DNA of 64,000 bases, taken from positions 62,001-126,000 of the forward strand of contig JAJZZX010000003.1 in NCBI GenBank assembly GCA_021797355.1, in the 5' to 3' direction. This document shows positions 35,165-43,588 of this stretch, piece by piece. A program made the position numbers and the translations under genes. The notes beneath the pieces were generated by a model, which was not told the DNA's origin, did not search any database, and worked only from the letters and a program-made list of their open reading frames with translations. Positions within the stretch are counted from its first letter, which is position 1. Every line of letters begins with the position of its first letter. The stretch comes from Thermoplasmata archaeon (lineage in GTDB: Archaea; Thermoplasmatota; Thermoplasmata; Thermoplasmatales; Thermoplasmataceae).

Positions 35165-37042
35165 TTAAGGGCTGGTTTGCAACACCGATACGGATACGTT
35201 TGATGACAAAGAGCCAGGCTGATAGTATCCCACATTGTATGAGAATATGGGTACCGGGCCACCTGCCGATTCCAGGCTATACATGAAGATTGTTGAACCG
35301 TTCAGGGACATGGTTTCAGATGGAGAAGTGAAATTGAGATAATGTTCCGGGGAATAGTTGCTGTATCGCCAGCCCACTGACACAAACAGCGGTTCAAAAC
35401 CATTGCCCCGGTCTCCATTTACCGCAACCGCTAGGCTTGAATTGCCGCCGGGGATAAACGAATCGTTGTTGTATATGAGTCCGGGCCTGGACCAAGATAT
35501 GTTGCCTGACTGCTTCAATAGGGTACCTGAGAATAGTGGAAGCCAGGCTGGTTCGTATTTGACAGGCGGCTCTGCATAGCCTTTCTTCAGGATCATAATG
35601 CCATCTTCGGAGGCATAAATTCCATATTTTTGGCTCGAGAGGAAGCTTCTGACGTAATATGCCATGTTGTCATGATAGTTATTGGTAAAATATGTTGTGT
35701 AAAATGCACGGTTGTACGGATCTACAAATACATATTCAGGCAAATTCCCTGATGATATGTTAATCATGTATGGAAGGGACCAGTTGTACCTGCTTGTCAT
35801 CTGTGCCATATTATTCTGTATCAGTATCCTGGAACCCTCAGGAATGAGGGAGATCATTTGCGAGATATTGGAATCATAAGGGTGTACCTGTATTAAATTA
35901 TCCGTGTAGTAATTGCCGTGCTGCCCGGTCAGGTTGTATTCGAAGCCGACTGGTAAATTTGGGTTGAGAAGACCGTTTCCTGCAGGGGTGAAAAGCAGTG
36001 CCAGAACAAGATTTACTGCAAGAATTGAATAGGCTATCCCAGCAACCTCCTTGGAAAGGTTCCTCACTTTTCCAATTTTTATGCCCTTGATTCTCTGCAG
36101 CCCAATAACAAGAGAATAGAAAATAATCGGGGAGGTGAGTGCAGGATACTGGTAGTACATAGTGCTGACATATGGGGTATACTGATTTGCTAGTGCAAAT
36201 GCAGCATAAGGTATCATTAGCAAAAGGGCATCCGGCGCAAAGAAGCTAATGAACAACACAGGAAGGAACATCCAGAAGAAGAACTGTTCCCTGTAAGTGA
36301 GAGGGGAATTCTGCGAAAATGGGGCCGGTACTGTTATGGAGCCGGAAGCGTATGTTACGAAATAGGAATAGCCATAATAGGCTACAACAATGGAGAAAAT
36401 TGCAAGTCCTGATGCAATTAGTGCAATGCCGAGATAATTTCCACCCATTCTCTCTCCTTTGCGGCGGCGGTCATCAACAAGGATGAAAATCCCAAAGAAG
36501 AGCATTATTAAGGGAGCCATGAAGTCTGTCAGCCCGGCAAGCAGTGCAGTGGCAAACGCCCATCTGCTGTGCCCTGATTCCCTGGAATATATTGAAAGCA
36601 ATATAAATGTAGGGAAGAGTGCCATAAAGTGGAAGTCAAACCAGTAAACGCCGCCAAGAGGATAAAACAGAAGGTAAGAGAGCGATAAAGCAGCTGCAAT
36701 GTGCCGGCTCCCCATTCTAATCCTTGAAATAAAATAAAGAGGCAGAGAACCAGCCGCAAGCCAGAACGCCTGAAAATACTCAAGGGATGGAGGATACGGA
36801 TGTATCCCGTATATTATGCCCATTGGTATATATATTAATTTATTAGGAACCAGATTAGCCAATGTTATGCCGCTTCCATGAAGCACACCGTAAAGCAGTT
36901 GCGAACTTACGCCAAGATCAAAGACATAAGAATTGAAAGAGATATATCTAAGGTACGCATAGACAGAGTAGATTGTGCCGTAAATTATAACTGCGACACT
37001 TATGAGGACCGGAAACCAGTCCCTACTATCATCATGGTTCAA
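35165..37042 (-). CDS. DUF2079 polytopic membrane protein (GT-C-like)
   Basis: A 625-residue membrane protein with about nine to eleven helices in the first 340 residues and a C-terminal extracellular domain rich in N-x-S/T sites. The early Y-V-F-D-L-G-V-S-S-Q segment is the hallmark of DUF2079 proteins, whose topology resembles lipid-sugar-dependent GT-C glycosyltransferases. A role in adding sugars to surface lipids or proteins is inferred. The start is TTG at 37042; no better codon exists, and an AT-rich box lies about 25 bases upstream. Confidence 0.75.
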   Translation of the reverse strand: MNHDDSRDWFPVLISVAVIIYGTIYSVYAYLRYISFNSYVFDLGVSSQLLYGVLHGSGITLANLVPNKLIYIPMGIIYGIHPYPPSLEYFQAFWLAAGSLPLYFISRIRMGSRHIAAALSLSYLLFYPLGGVYWFDFHFMALFPTFILLSIYSRESGHSRWAFATALLAGLTDFMAPLIMLFFGIFILVDDRRRKGERMGGNYLGIALIASGLAIFSIVVAYYGYSYFVTYASGSITVPAPFSQNSPLTYREQFFFWMFLPVLFISFFAPDALLLMIPYAAFALANQYTPYVSTMYYQYPALTSPIIFYSLVIGLQRIKGIKIGKVRNLSKEVAGIAYSILAVNLVLALLFTPAGNGLLNPNLPVGFEYNLTGQHGNYYTDNLIQVHPYDSNISQMISLIPEGSRILIQNNMAQMTSRYNWSLPYMINISSGNLPEYVFVDPYNRAFYTTYFTNNYHDNMAYYVRSFLSSQKYGIYASEDGIMILKKGYAEPPVKYEPAWLPLFSGTLLKQSGNISWSRPGLIYNNDSFIPGGNSSLAVAVNGDRGNGFEPLFVSVGWRYSNYSPEHYLNFTSPSETMSLNGSTIFMYSLESAGGPVPIFSYNVGYYQPGSLSSNVSVSVLQTSP

Positions 37043-37352
37043 CTAGGGATAATAATAATCATAGAATAAAGAAGTTGCCTGATTCCAATGAATGCGAATG
37101 CACGAGAAAGCTGCAACTTACAAAGTGAAAGGGATGGCGGAAAGCATGAGTTGTGTCGGCTATATGTCCTGATGTAAATCTCGCCATCAGGATGGCACTA
37201 TCTTACAGCAAGGCCTTCATCAAAAAGAACGCCGCGCTGCAACCGGCTTCTGAGACATGCGAAAGCAAAGTTAATTTTTCAGGCGGTTTTACAAATTCTA
37301 CATACTTTTCTACACGTGAAGGGCATTCATTGGCGCCGTAGAATCGCAACTA
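37043..37352. other. Intergenic stretch without a convincing gene
   Basis: About 310 bases lie between the 5' end of the DUF2079 gene and the 3' end of the GT2 gene. A plus-strand frame at 37153-37341 (62 residues, two cysteines) has no Shine-Dalgarno site and no recognisable domain, so it is not called. The stretch must hold the DUF2079 promoter, an AT-rich segment around 37055-37070. Confidence 0.4.
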
Positions 37353-38348
37353 TCATGATCCGGAATCCTGATCTTTCCAGCCAAGTATGAAGCCCCTTGA
37401 ATAAGCAAGAAGATTTGCCAAAATTTTTCTATGCCCGGAACCAAGAAGAATAAGGCCTATAGTTACCTGTGAGACCCATAACATGAAATGCCATGAAAGG
37501 ACAGGGTTCCAAAACCTGATACCAGGATGAAGCCTTCGCATAAGTATCACCCAGTCCCGTGATTCAAATAGAGACCTCTCTAAATCTTGGGTTGCGTGCT
37601 CTGCCCAGTAACCAAGAGTGCCAGGTACCACCACGTCATGGTAAAATCTTGCCCTGGTTGATGCAAATGTTCCATATCCTCTGGCCTTGATTCTCTGGCA
37701 AAGATCGCAGGAGTTGTTGATTCTAAATTCTGCGTCAAAGCCTCCAATTTCCTCAAGGACAGAACGCCTTACCATGAATGCATTTGGGAGGGCATCAGCT
37801 TCAATCAAGTCCGTGGTGGGTGGTGCATCTTCTATAGTATTCCTGCCGATCAGAGACATTCTCCATTTACCCGGCTTCAGTACAGGCGAGTAAACCCAGA
37901 TCATCCTCTTGTTGTGGTAATAAGATACTGAGGGCATTACTGCACCCACGGAAGGATTGTTATTCATTATATGGACAAGATGCTTCAGGGAGGCACCATT
38001 GACAACATTATCATCATCAACGAACAGGATAAGATCAGACGTGCACTCGTGCCAGCCCATATTTTTAGCGCTGGTTATGAAAACTCTCTTCTCCGGGGCA
38101 ATAAGAGTAAGTCTAGTTCCCAAGCAAAGTCCTGAGATATCTGGAAGTGGCCTTGAATCCACAACGACCACAAATTTCCCAACCATGTCAATTGCAGTAT
38201 CTTCTGAACAAAAAGACTGAATGAGCTGGATAAGACTGTTGTTGCGGCCATGCGAAACCACGACAACATCGAAAGCGTTTGAGGCTGGAACGGACTGGTC
38301 GGATTCAGGAATTTTACTTCCAGCGGTTATAATAAGCTCCTTCACCAA
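37353..38348 (-). CDS. Glycosyltransferase family 2
   Basis: A 331-residue GT2 enzyme. The GT-A start is FDVVVVSHGRNNSLIQLI, the metal-binding motif is VDDDN (in LILFVDDDNVV), and the acceptor region reads IGGFDAEF followed by DLCQRIKARGYG. A hydrophobic helix near the C-terminus (MLWVSQVTIGLILLG) would tether it to the inner membrane face. It transfers a nucleotide-activated sugar in surface-glycan assembly. The start is TTG (38348) or the adjacent GTG. It is divergent from the 38.4-40.5 kb operon. Confidence 0.9.
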   Translation of the reverse strand: MVKELIITAGSKIPESDQSVPASNAFDVVVVSHGRNNSLIQLIQSFCSEDTAIDMVGKFVVVVDSRPLPDISGLCLGTRLTLIAPEKRVFITSAKNMGWHECTSDLILFVDDDNVVNGASLKHLVHIMNNNPSVGAVMPSVSYYHNKRMIWVYSPVLKPGKWRMSLIGRNTIEDAPPTTDLIEADALPNAFMVRRSVLEEIGGFDAEFRINNSCDLCQRIKARGYGTFASTRARFYHDVVVPGTLGYWAEHATQDLERSLFESRDWVILMRRLHPGIRFWNPVLSWHFMLWVSQVTIGLILLGSGHRKILANLLAYSRGFILGWKDQDSGS

Positions 38349-38403
38349 TTAGATAAATGGTAGTGATTAATAAATTAGCATGGCATTATTTTGAATAGGA
38401 AAT

Positions 38404-38420
38404 CTTTTATATTTATATTT
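38404..38420 (+). promoter_or_regulatory. Promoter of the 38.4-40.5 kb operon
   Basis: TTTTATATTTATATTT is centred about 24 bases before the ATG at 38436. It rules out the upstream TTG at 38391 and implies a leaderless first gene. Confidence 0.5.
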
Positions 38421-38435
38421 AGTAGTGATCGTATC

Positions 38436-38876
38436 ATGTCAACAAATAGCAATAAGGCAATTTATATCGTGGGCATTCTTTTGCTGGTTGATTTTCTCAT
38501 TACATTGGCAATCCTGTTCACCGATCATAATCTGCAAACTGATTTCGGGTCAGTAAAGCCATATTTTATCCACTGGTACGGGCTTCTTGTTACTGGAATA
38601 ATTGACGTAATTGGGGCAGCAGTTATTCTGGCTAGGCCCTCAAGGCAGACAGCAACTGTAGCTGCAGTGGGAACAATGCTTCTGGCTGTATTTCTGATAG
38701 CAGATATAGCCACGTACCACATGGTTGGGTTTAGCTCAGCATCCTCATTTGCGACTTATTTATTCGGCTTCTCGAAATATCCATCCTCCCTGTCATACAT
38801 ACCTGGCCTTTATGATGTCCTGTTTGTCTTTTACCTCATAACCTCTGGAGTTGCATTTGCTCTTCGTAACAGGTGA
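38436..38876 (+). CDS. Four-helix membrane protein, unknown
   Basis: A 146-residue integral membrane protein with about four hydrophobic helices and short loops. No cysteines and no known motif are seen; a histidine pair (F-I-H-W-Y, T-Y-H-M-V) occurs near the membrane. It is the first gene of an operon whose later members are linked by overlapping stop/Shine-Dalgarno sites. The frame opens at a TTG at 38391, but the TATA position favours the ATG at 38436. Confidence 0.7.
   Translation: MSTNSNKAIYIVGILLLVDFLITLAILFTDHNLQTDFGSVKPYFIHWYGLLVTGIIDVIGAAVILARPSRQTATVAAVGTMLLAVFLIADIATYHMVGFSSASSFATYLFGFSKYPSSLSYIPGLYDVLFVFYLITSGVAFALRNR
38871..38876 (+). promoter_or_regulatory. Shine-Dalgarno site of the 53-residue gene
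   Basis: AGGTGA, which contains the stop codon of the preceding gene, lies four bases before the ATG at 38881. It is the main evidence that this very short frame is translated. Confidence 0.6.
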
Positions 38877-38880
38877 ACGC

Positions 38881-39042
38881 ATGCTTCATGAAAGAATGCT
38901 TGCAAGCGAGGATCATGGGCTGAAAGGCATCACGCCATATCCCTCGAAGAGAATAACAGGAAGTGCCTGCAAAAGGGCTGAATTCATGATTACTGCTCTA
39001 AGGAACCGACAGAGATTCGTAGATAATTACATCAAGCTATGA
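38881..39042 (+). CDS. Small basic protein of 53 residues, unknown
   Basis: A short helical, arginine/lysine-rich protein with one cysteine. Translation is supported on both sides: an AGGTGA ribosome site overlaps the previous stop, and its own stop codon overlaps the GAGGTG site of the following nucleotidyltransferase gene. The C-terminal half (KRAEFMITALRNRQRF) is a likely amphipathic helix. Position beside a small nucleotidyltransferase invites comparison with two-component nucleotidyltransferase modules, but no motif of a known antitoxin or HEPN partner is visible. Confidence 0.6.
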   Translation: MLHERMLASEDHGLKGITPYPSKRITGSACKRAEFMITALRNRQRFVDNYIKL

Positions 39043-39046
39043 GGTG
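39041..39046 (+). promoter_or_regulatory. Shine-Dalgarno site deciding the nucleotidyltransferase start
   Basis: GAGGTG, overlapping the stop of the 53-residue gene, is six bases before the ATG at 39053. It decides for that start rather than the in-frame GTG at 39044. Confidence 0.6.
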
Positions 39047-39052
39047 TGCGGA

Positions 39053-39697
39053 ATGGCGGGCTTTCTCCAATCAGATGTCAACATTTACAAGTTGGAGAAG
39101 ATAGCTGCCGCAAGGGATTTCATTTCAAAACTTCCCAAGAAATACATAGCTTTCGCCGGGATTTCTGGCTCCGTCTCCTACGATCCCCTGCCTGAAGACG
39201 ACATTGACATATTCATAATAAGCAGGAAAAATCAACTCTGGCTGCTCCTCATATATGCGTTCCTTGCCAGAAGGAGACTGGGCAATCAAGACATCTGCAT
39301 TTCATTGTGCATGGACACTGAATTTGCACACAATTTCTTTACGCCTTCAATGGACGGGCTTCAGAAGCAGGATGCACATCATGTGATCCCCGTATCAGGA
39401 AAGGAGTATTTCAGTGAAATTCTCAGGAGAATGGAAGACTCACGCAAATCACCACCCATGGGAAAGTATGCTTCGGACGATGCGACAGGCTTTTCCAGGC
39501 ATCCTAAGAGCATTGTGAATCTTGTCGCGTACATTCTGCTTGCATCCTATCTGAATGTCAAGGGTCTCATCTTCAACCACAGGATGAATGCCCGGGGCAC
39601 ATCAGATCATTGCTATACTGTGAGGGCGGGCACCCATCATTTCTACCTCGACACCCAGAAATATGCAAGGCTGCGAAGTGAGAACAGCAGTAGGTGA
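39053..39697 (+). CDS. Nucleotidyltransferase-fold protein
   Basis: A 214-residue protein with a pol-beta-type nucleotidyltransferase core. GISGSVSYDPLPEDDIDIFII contains the G-S motif and the D-x-D metal ligands (DDIDI), and a third acidic residue is available in SLCMDTE. The second half is helical, with a hydrophobic stretch (VNLVAYILLASYL). The transferred nucleotide and acceptor are unknown. Its neighbours are a 53-residue protein upstream and a glycosyltransferase downstream, both translationally coupled, so a role in modifying a surface glycan or a small partner protein is possible. Confidence 0.75.
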   Translation: MAGFLQSDVNIYKLEKIAAARDFISKLPKKYIAFAGISGSVSYDPLPEDDIDIFIISRKNQLWLLLIYAFLARRRLGNQDICISLCMDTEFAHNFFTPSMDGLQKQDAHHVIPVSGKEYFSEILRRMEDSRKSPPMGKYASDDATGFSRHPKSIVNLVAYILLASYLNVKGLIFNHRMNARGTSDHCYTVRAGTHHFYLDTQKYARLRSENSSR

Positions 39698-39698
39698 T
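39692..39698 (+). promoter_or_regulatory. Shine-Dalgarno site deciding the downstream GT start
   Basis: AGGTGAT, overlapping the nucleotidyltransferase stop, is three bases before the ATG at 39702. This excludes the longer frame from 39663. Confidence 0.6.
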
Positions 39699-39701
39699 CG
39701 A

Positions 39702-40547
39702 ATGGTAACTAAGAGCGCTCTGTTTTTCACCTTTTCATCCGCTGAAGATCTGCATTACTCCCTGCTAAAGGCAGGCGAGAAAAAATTTGATGAGGTAATC
39801 CTGGCGGTCGGCGGGCTCTCTGAACATGATCGGTACATCACTTATGAAGGAGAAATGGTAAAGCTCCTGTATGAGGATTCAAAAATGGGAAAAAGCAGGT
39901 CTTATAACCGTGCAATAGGGAACTCGAGTTCAGAGCTTACCTTCCTGATTTCTGGAGATACGAGGTTTGAGGGCCACGTCATCGATGATATGGTGGAGTG
40001 CCTCGGAAACAGCTTTGGCATGGCAATACCGAGGGTAGTTCCCATTGCAGGAAATACGCTGGCAGGGATCGTTGCTCAGGCCATGTGGGAATTCCATGAT
40101 ACGCACATGGCGTTTAATGAATCACGCGGACTCTTCTTCTGCGGGGGTGAGTTCCAGGTTCTGCGTTCACGATATATTATCAAGGATGACAAAATAGTGA
40201 ATGATGATGAGTATCTTTGCAACCTGACATTCAAAAGCGGAGCAGGCATAAGATACTGCAGGGATGTCGTTATTAATAATTTCATGCCAGACAGTTTTGC
40301 AAAACTCATGCGGCAGAGAATCAGGGTTAACTTTGGACATTTACAGTCCAGAAAAATTATGGGAAGGCACTCCTCATTTACGCTTTCAGCACTTGATTTG
40401 CCAAGGAGTGTCCGCATCCTTTTGAGATTCAGGAAGGAACACCCTGGTAAGCTCATGATACTGTGCCTTGCATTGGTAGTAGAGTTGTTTTCAATATTTT
40501 CCGCCGTGGTCCTTATGAAAATTGGAAAAGACTTCAGTGTCTGGTAA
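39702..40547 (+). CDS. Glycosyltransferase family 2-like protein with C-terminal helix
   Basis: A 281-residue protein of GT2 type. The donor-site region reads GKSRSYNRAIGNSSSELTFL followed by SGDTRFEG, where GDT stands in place of the usual D-x-D. The acceptor-side segment (FFCGGEFQVLRS then DDEYLCNLTFKSG) matches the E/D-D-x-x-L region of family 2. A C-terminal hydrophobic helix (MILCLALVVELFSIFSAVVL) anchors it to the membrane. It is the last gene of the 38.4-40.5 kb operon and converges with the methyltransferase cluster, 11 bases apart. Confidence 0.75.
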   Translation: MVTKSALFFTFSSAEDLHYSLLKAGEKKFDEVILAVGGLSEHDRYITYEGEMVKLLYEDSKMGKSRSYNRAIGNSSSELTFLISGDTRFEGHVIDDMVECLGNSFGMAIPRVVPIAGNTLAGIVAQAMWEFHDTHMAFNESRGLFFCGGEFQVLRSRYIIKDDKIVNDDEYLCNLTFKSGAGIRYCRDVVINNFMPDSFAKLMRQRIRVNFGHLQSRKIMGRHSSFTLSALDLPRSVRILLRFRKEHPGKLMILCLALVVELFSIFSAVVLMKIGKDFSVW

Positions 40548-40558
40548 TAGGGGAATGT

Positions 40559-41647
40559 TCAGGTGAACTCATTGCCGCCGTATCGGGCTGCAAAACATGT
40601 GTATTCGCAGAATCTGCTAAAAAAACGCTTTCTGGAAAGCAGCTCGTCCATTTTATCCAATCCAGGAAATTTTGAAAGAATGGAGTTTGCTCTCTCAAAA
40701 TTGTAGGGGGGTTTCAACAGAGAGATGCCTCTAAACTCTAGGACCTCAAGGCCCAGATCCTTCACGAACTGTTCTGGGCTCCTGCAGAAGACATGCATGG
40801 GATACCTGCTGCTCTCTGGGTCCATGTTTCCATTTATCCGGTTCACAGCGTGAACCAAGTTCCCTGAAATTGCAGACATGATAAAATCCATTATTGATAA
40901 CCTGTTTAGAACTGTACCAACGAGTATTCCGCCGGGCTTCAGATTTCTTGCAAGCACAGCACGGATATCTTTCAAGGTCATGGTATCTAGGGCGCCAAAG
41001 GTGCTGAATATCAAATCATACTTTCCTTCAGTCTGGAAAATACCATAATCCCATAAGGCGAAACGCGATGCAGGGATTCCAGACAGGCTTGATGCTCTTT
41101 GCAGTGCCATTGGCGATACGTCAACACAGTGGTATTCTACATGAAGGCCAGGCAAATGCGCGTCTTTAAATTCCCCTGCATTGGAACAACCGATTTCCAG
41201 CACTGACATGCCAGGCTTCAGGAAGCTTGAGAGGAATCTCGCAGTCTTTTTCCTAAATTCAATCTGCAATCCATTTACGCCCAACTCATCAAGATACTTG
41301 CTTGCTATGTCATCATAAGCCAATCGAACGGCCTCAGCAAGGCCCACCTTGCCACTGTATGGGAAGATGCGGTATGCATTGCTCTCTTTCTCGGCAAAGT
41401 AATGCGCAACGTGCTCAGCGCCATATTTTCCGGTCATTAGGACAGCTGCTTGCTGGAATTCCAGGGGCAATGCCCTGTACAATTTTCCGTTTATGGTCAG
41501 AAAGGGGCATGTTTGTAAGATAGTTCTCCTAGGGCCGGTCAGTATGACAATATAGTCAGAGTCAAGTTTTGCATAGTTTACAGCAATTGATCTTGAAAAT
41601 GGGAAGGGCAACTGCAGACTGATTGTGTCAGATTCTTTCTGCAACAA
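40559..41647 (-). CDS. SAM-dependent methyltransferase (class I)
   Basis: A 362-residue protein. After about 130 residues of unknown N-terminal domain comes a Rossmann methyltransferase core: VLEIGCSNAGEF is motif I, followed by the acidic YHCVDVSPMAL and FSTFGALDTM. The start is TTG at 41647, preceded by GATGAGG and overlapping the upstream methyltransferase gene by 20 bases, so the two are coupled. Position in a glycan region suggests O- or N-methylation of sugars, or lipid modification, but the substrate is unknown. Confidence 0.8.
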   Translation of the reverse strand: MLQKESDTISLQLPFPFSRSIAVNYAKLDSDYIVILTGPRRTILQTCPFLTINGKLYRALPLEFQQAAVLMTGKYGAEHVAHYFAEKESNAYRIFPYSGKVGLAEAVRLAYDDIASKYLDELGVNGLQIEFRKKTARFLSSFLKPGMSVLEIGCSNAGEFKDAHLPGLHVEYHCVDVSPMALQRASSLSGIPASRFALWDYGIFQTEGKYDLIFSTFGALDTMTLKDIRAVLARNLKPGGILVGTVLNRLSIMDFIMSAISGNLVHAVNRINGNMDPESSRYPMHVFCRSPEQFVKDLGLEVLEFRGISLLKPPYNFERANSILSKFPGLDKMDELLSRKRFFSRFCEYTCFAARYGGNEFT

Positions 41648-42440
41648 TCAGAACCTCATCTCCCAGACAGTTTAACACAGGCAAACGCCCCATCAAGCGA
41701 TCAGCGAAGGATATGAGGCTGGAAAGGTGGCGCTGCGATAGCTTATCGGCCAGGTAAGGTGGGAAGAGAACAGCCAATCCCAGAGTTTCCCTGATCCTGA
41801 AGTTTTTTCCAAGGATTTTTCTAATTTCAAAGGATGAATAGTATCTGGAGGCTACCTTTTCACCGACTACCTCTACATTTACCTCATTTGCTTTCCTAGC
41901 TCTTACCGCCCTTCTCCCCCTTCCAGACATAGATATGATAGTTTCTCCAAAACATGAGGTATTCCTGAATGAAACAATGAAAAATGATCCGCGGTGCGTG
42001 ATCTTTAAGAGGCCATCAATAAGTTTTTCCATGTCCGGCTCGGTATTGATGAGGCCATTGAAGCTGTATACAATATCAAAAGTTTCACCGAGTTCGCCCA
42101 TTCGGCTGGCTGGAATTACATTGCTCTGGAACAAATGCCCAAGCCCATTTCTGGCTATCTTGTCCCTGGCAAATTCTGCCATGCCGCGGGCCACATCAAT
42201 TCCCGTCACGCGGTTTCCGGTTTCCTTGATGTATTTGAGAGCTTCTTCCCCCGTGCCGTGTCCTAGCTCAAGCACGCTCATTCCCGGCCTGGAATATTTG
42301 AGCAAAGTTCTGATCTCAACACTTCTTATACTTCTGTTGACAAAATTTGCCTGAATCTTCCAATCGTAAATTACAGCAGCCCTGCTGAAGACATCATCAA
42401 TGTGTTGGTAATAGCCTTCAAGATCATGGGCAGTTGGCAT
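41628..42440 (-). CDS. SAM-dependent methyltransferase (class I)
   Basis: A 270-residue methyltransferase with a classical core: VLELGHGTGEEAL (motif I), VTGIDVARGMAEFA (motif II) and FDIVYSFNGLINTEPD (motif IV). A basic insert (SGRGRRAVRARKANE) lies in the C-terminal half. The start at ATG 42440 is about 25 bases after a TTAATATG box, so it probably heads the two-gene unit with the methyltransferase that overlaps its end. The substrate is unknown. Confidence 0.85.
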   Translation of the reverse strand: MPTAHDLEGYYQHIDDVFSRAAVIYDWKIQANFVNRSIRSVEIRTLLKYSRPGMSVLELGHGTGEEALKYIKETGNRVTGIDVARGMAEFARDKIARNGLGHLFQSNVIPASRMGELGETFDIVYSFNGLINTEPDMEKLIDGLLKITHRGSFFIVSFRNTSCFGETIISMSGRGRRAVRARKANEVNVEVVGEKVASRYYSSFEIRKILGKNFRIRETLGLAVLFPPYLADKLSQRHLSSLISFADRLMGRLPVLNCLGDEVLIVAERI

Positions 42441-42572
42441 CACATATGAATAATGATCCTGGCATATTAACCATGCTGATCGATCTCATGCGTTTCACCG
42501 TAGCTCTTAGGGCTTTCATCTACTGAAACGGAAATTGCATATATGTAGGTCGAGCTGACGAATTGATCAACA

Positions 42573-43502
42573 TCAGGCACTCGGCATGCCGATCCTGAAA
42601 TCAATTATTCCCTCACGCAGTGGAAAGCTATGCCCTGTTGTGCAGGTGGCCTTATAGCCAGACAACCTGATATCTGTTCTGCAAATGGGGCATGCCAAGA
42701 TATCTTCAAGGTCTTCGTGCTCGCCTGACTCAATTGAGCCTGATTTGCTGAATACCATGTAGGAATTGGGAAACAGATACCTGGATATCTTTTTACCGAA
42801 TACGGCATTCTCGGCCCTTCTTGAAATATTGGATACGATGGCGCCGTGCCGGGATGCTGAATCAGAAATGCCTCCATGGTAATGTGCTATTATGTACCGC
42901 AGATCCATAGACCTGGCCGTCCTAATGATGTGTCCGTACCTGTAGAAATAAATTCTTCTATTCGGCGGGCTGTTCCCGGCCATGACGGTTTTGCCGGAAA
43001 GTGGGTTGAATCCAATCCCCATGAGATTTGTCCCTAAGATCCTGTTAATAATGAAGGATAACAGTATTGCAGCATTGTCCCCTGAATTAAAGCTCAAGAT
43101 GGCATAACCTCCAGGCACTAGGCAACGGCTGAATTCAGAAATATATATTTCTGGAGTACTTAGGTGGTGAAGTACCCGGATTGATGTTATAAGATTCAGT
43201 GAACCATCCTTCAGGGGGAGTTTTCCAATATCGGCAAGTATGAAATATCTGTTACTTTCTCCAAGATAATATTTCTCCTTTGCCCGCCTCAGGTTGCTGA
43301 GAGAATAGTCCAAAAATATGACCCTGTCCGATCTTTCGCAAATGATCTCAGACAGCCTTCCATAGCCACAACCGGCATCCAGAGCCCATCGGTTGTGTTT
43401 TGGCACAGATCTTTCCAGGACAGAGAGCTCGAATTCTGTTCCATATGGATCATTTATCGTAAAATCCGGATCTTCGTAGTCGGGTATGCTGCCGCCATCC
43501 AT
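42573..43502 (-). CDS. SAM-dependent methyltransferase with Trm112-like zinc tail
   Basis: A 309-residue protein. The N-terminal class I methyltransferase domain (WALDAGCGYGRLSE motif I; DYSLSNLRRAKE; SIRVLHHL) is followed by about 45 residues resembling a Trm112/YcaR zinc-binding unit: ILACPICRTDIRL, then CTTGHSF and FPLREGIIDF. Fusion of a Trm112-like unit to the methyltransferase itself recalls rRNA methyltransferase RlmA-type and glycan-pathway proteins that carry such a tail. The gene is on the same strand as the two methyltransferases downstream but separated by 130 bases. Confidence 0.8.
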   Translation of the reverse strand: MDGGSIPDYEDPDFTINDPYGTEFELSVLERSVPKHNRWALDAGCGYGRLSEIICERSDRVIFLDYSLSNLRRAKEKYYLGESNRYFILADIGKLPLKDGSLNLITSIRVLHHLSTPEIYISEFSRCLVPGGYAILSFNSGDNAAILLSFIINRILGTNLMGIGFNPLSGKTVMAGNSPPNRRIYFYRYGHIIRTARSMDLRYIIAHYHGGISDSASRHGAIVSNISRRAENAVFGKKISRYLFPNSYMVFSKSGSIESGEHEDLEDILACPICRTDIRLSGYKATCTTGHSFPLREGIIDFRIGMPSA

Positions 43503-43553
43503 TATAAATCATAGTAACGGCAATGCCGTATAGAATGTTTTTCAATTGTTACG

Positions 43554-43565
43554 CTAAATATAAAA
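43554..43565 (+). promoter_or_regulatory. TATA box of gmhA
   Basis: CTAAATATAAAA is centred about 29 bases before the ATG at 43589; the transcript is probably leaderless or nearly so. Confidence 0.4.
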
Positions 43566-43588
43566 TGGAAGCCAGACATGCTATGTAG

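Noticed and set aside
37153-37341. 62-residue plus-strand frame between the DUF2079 and GT2 genes
   Set aside because: No Shine-Dalgarno site or TATA box at the right distance and no domain; it lies in a region expected to be regulatory.
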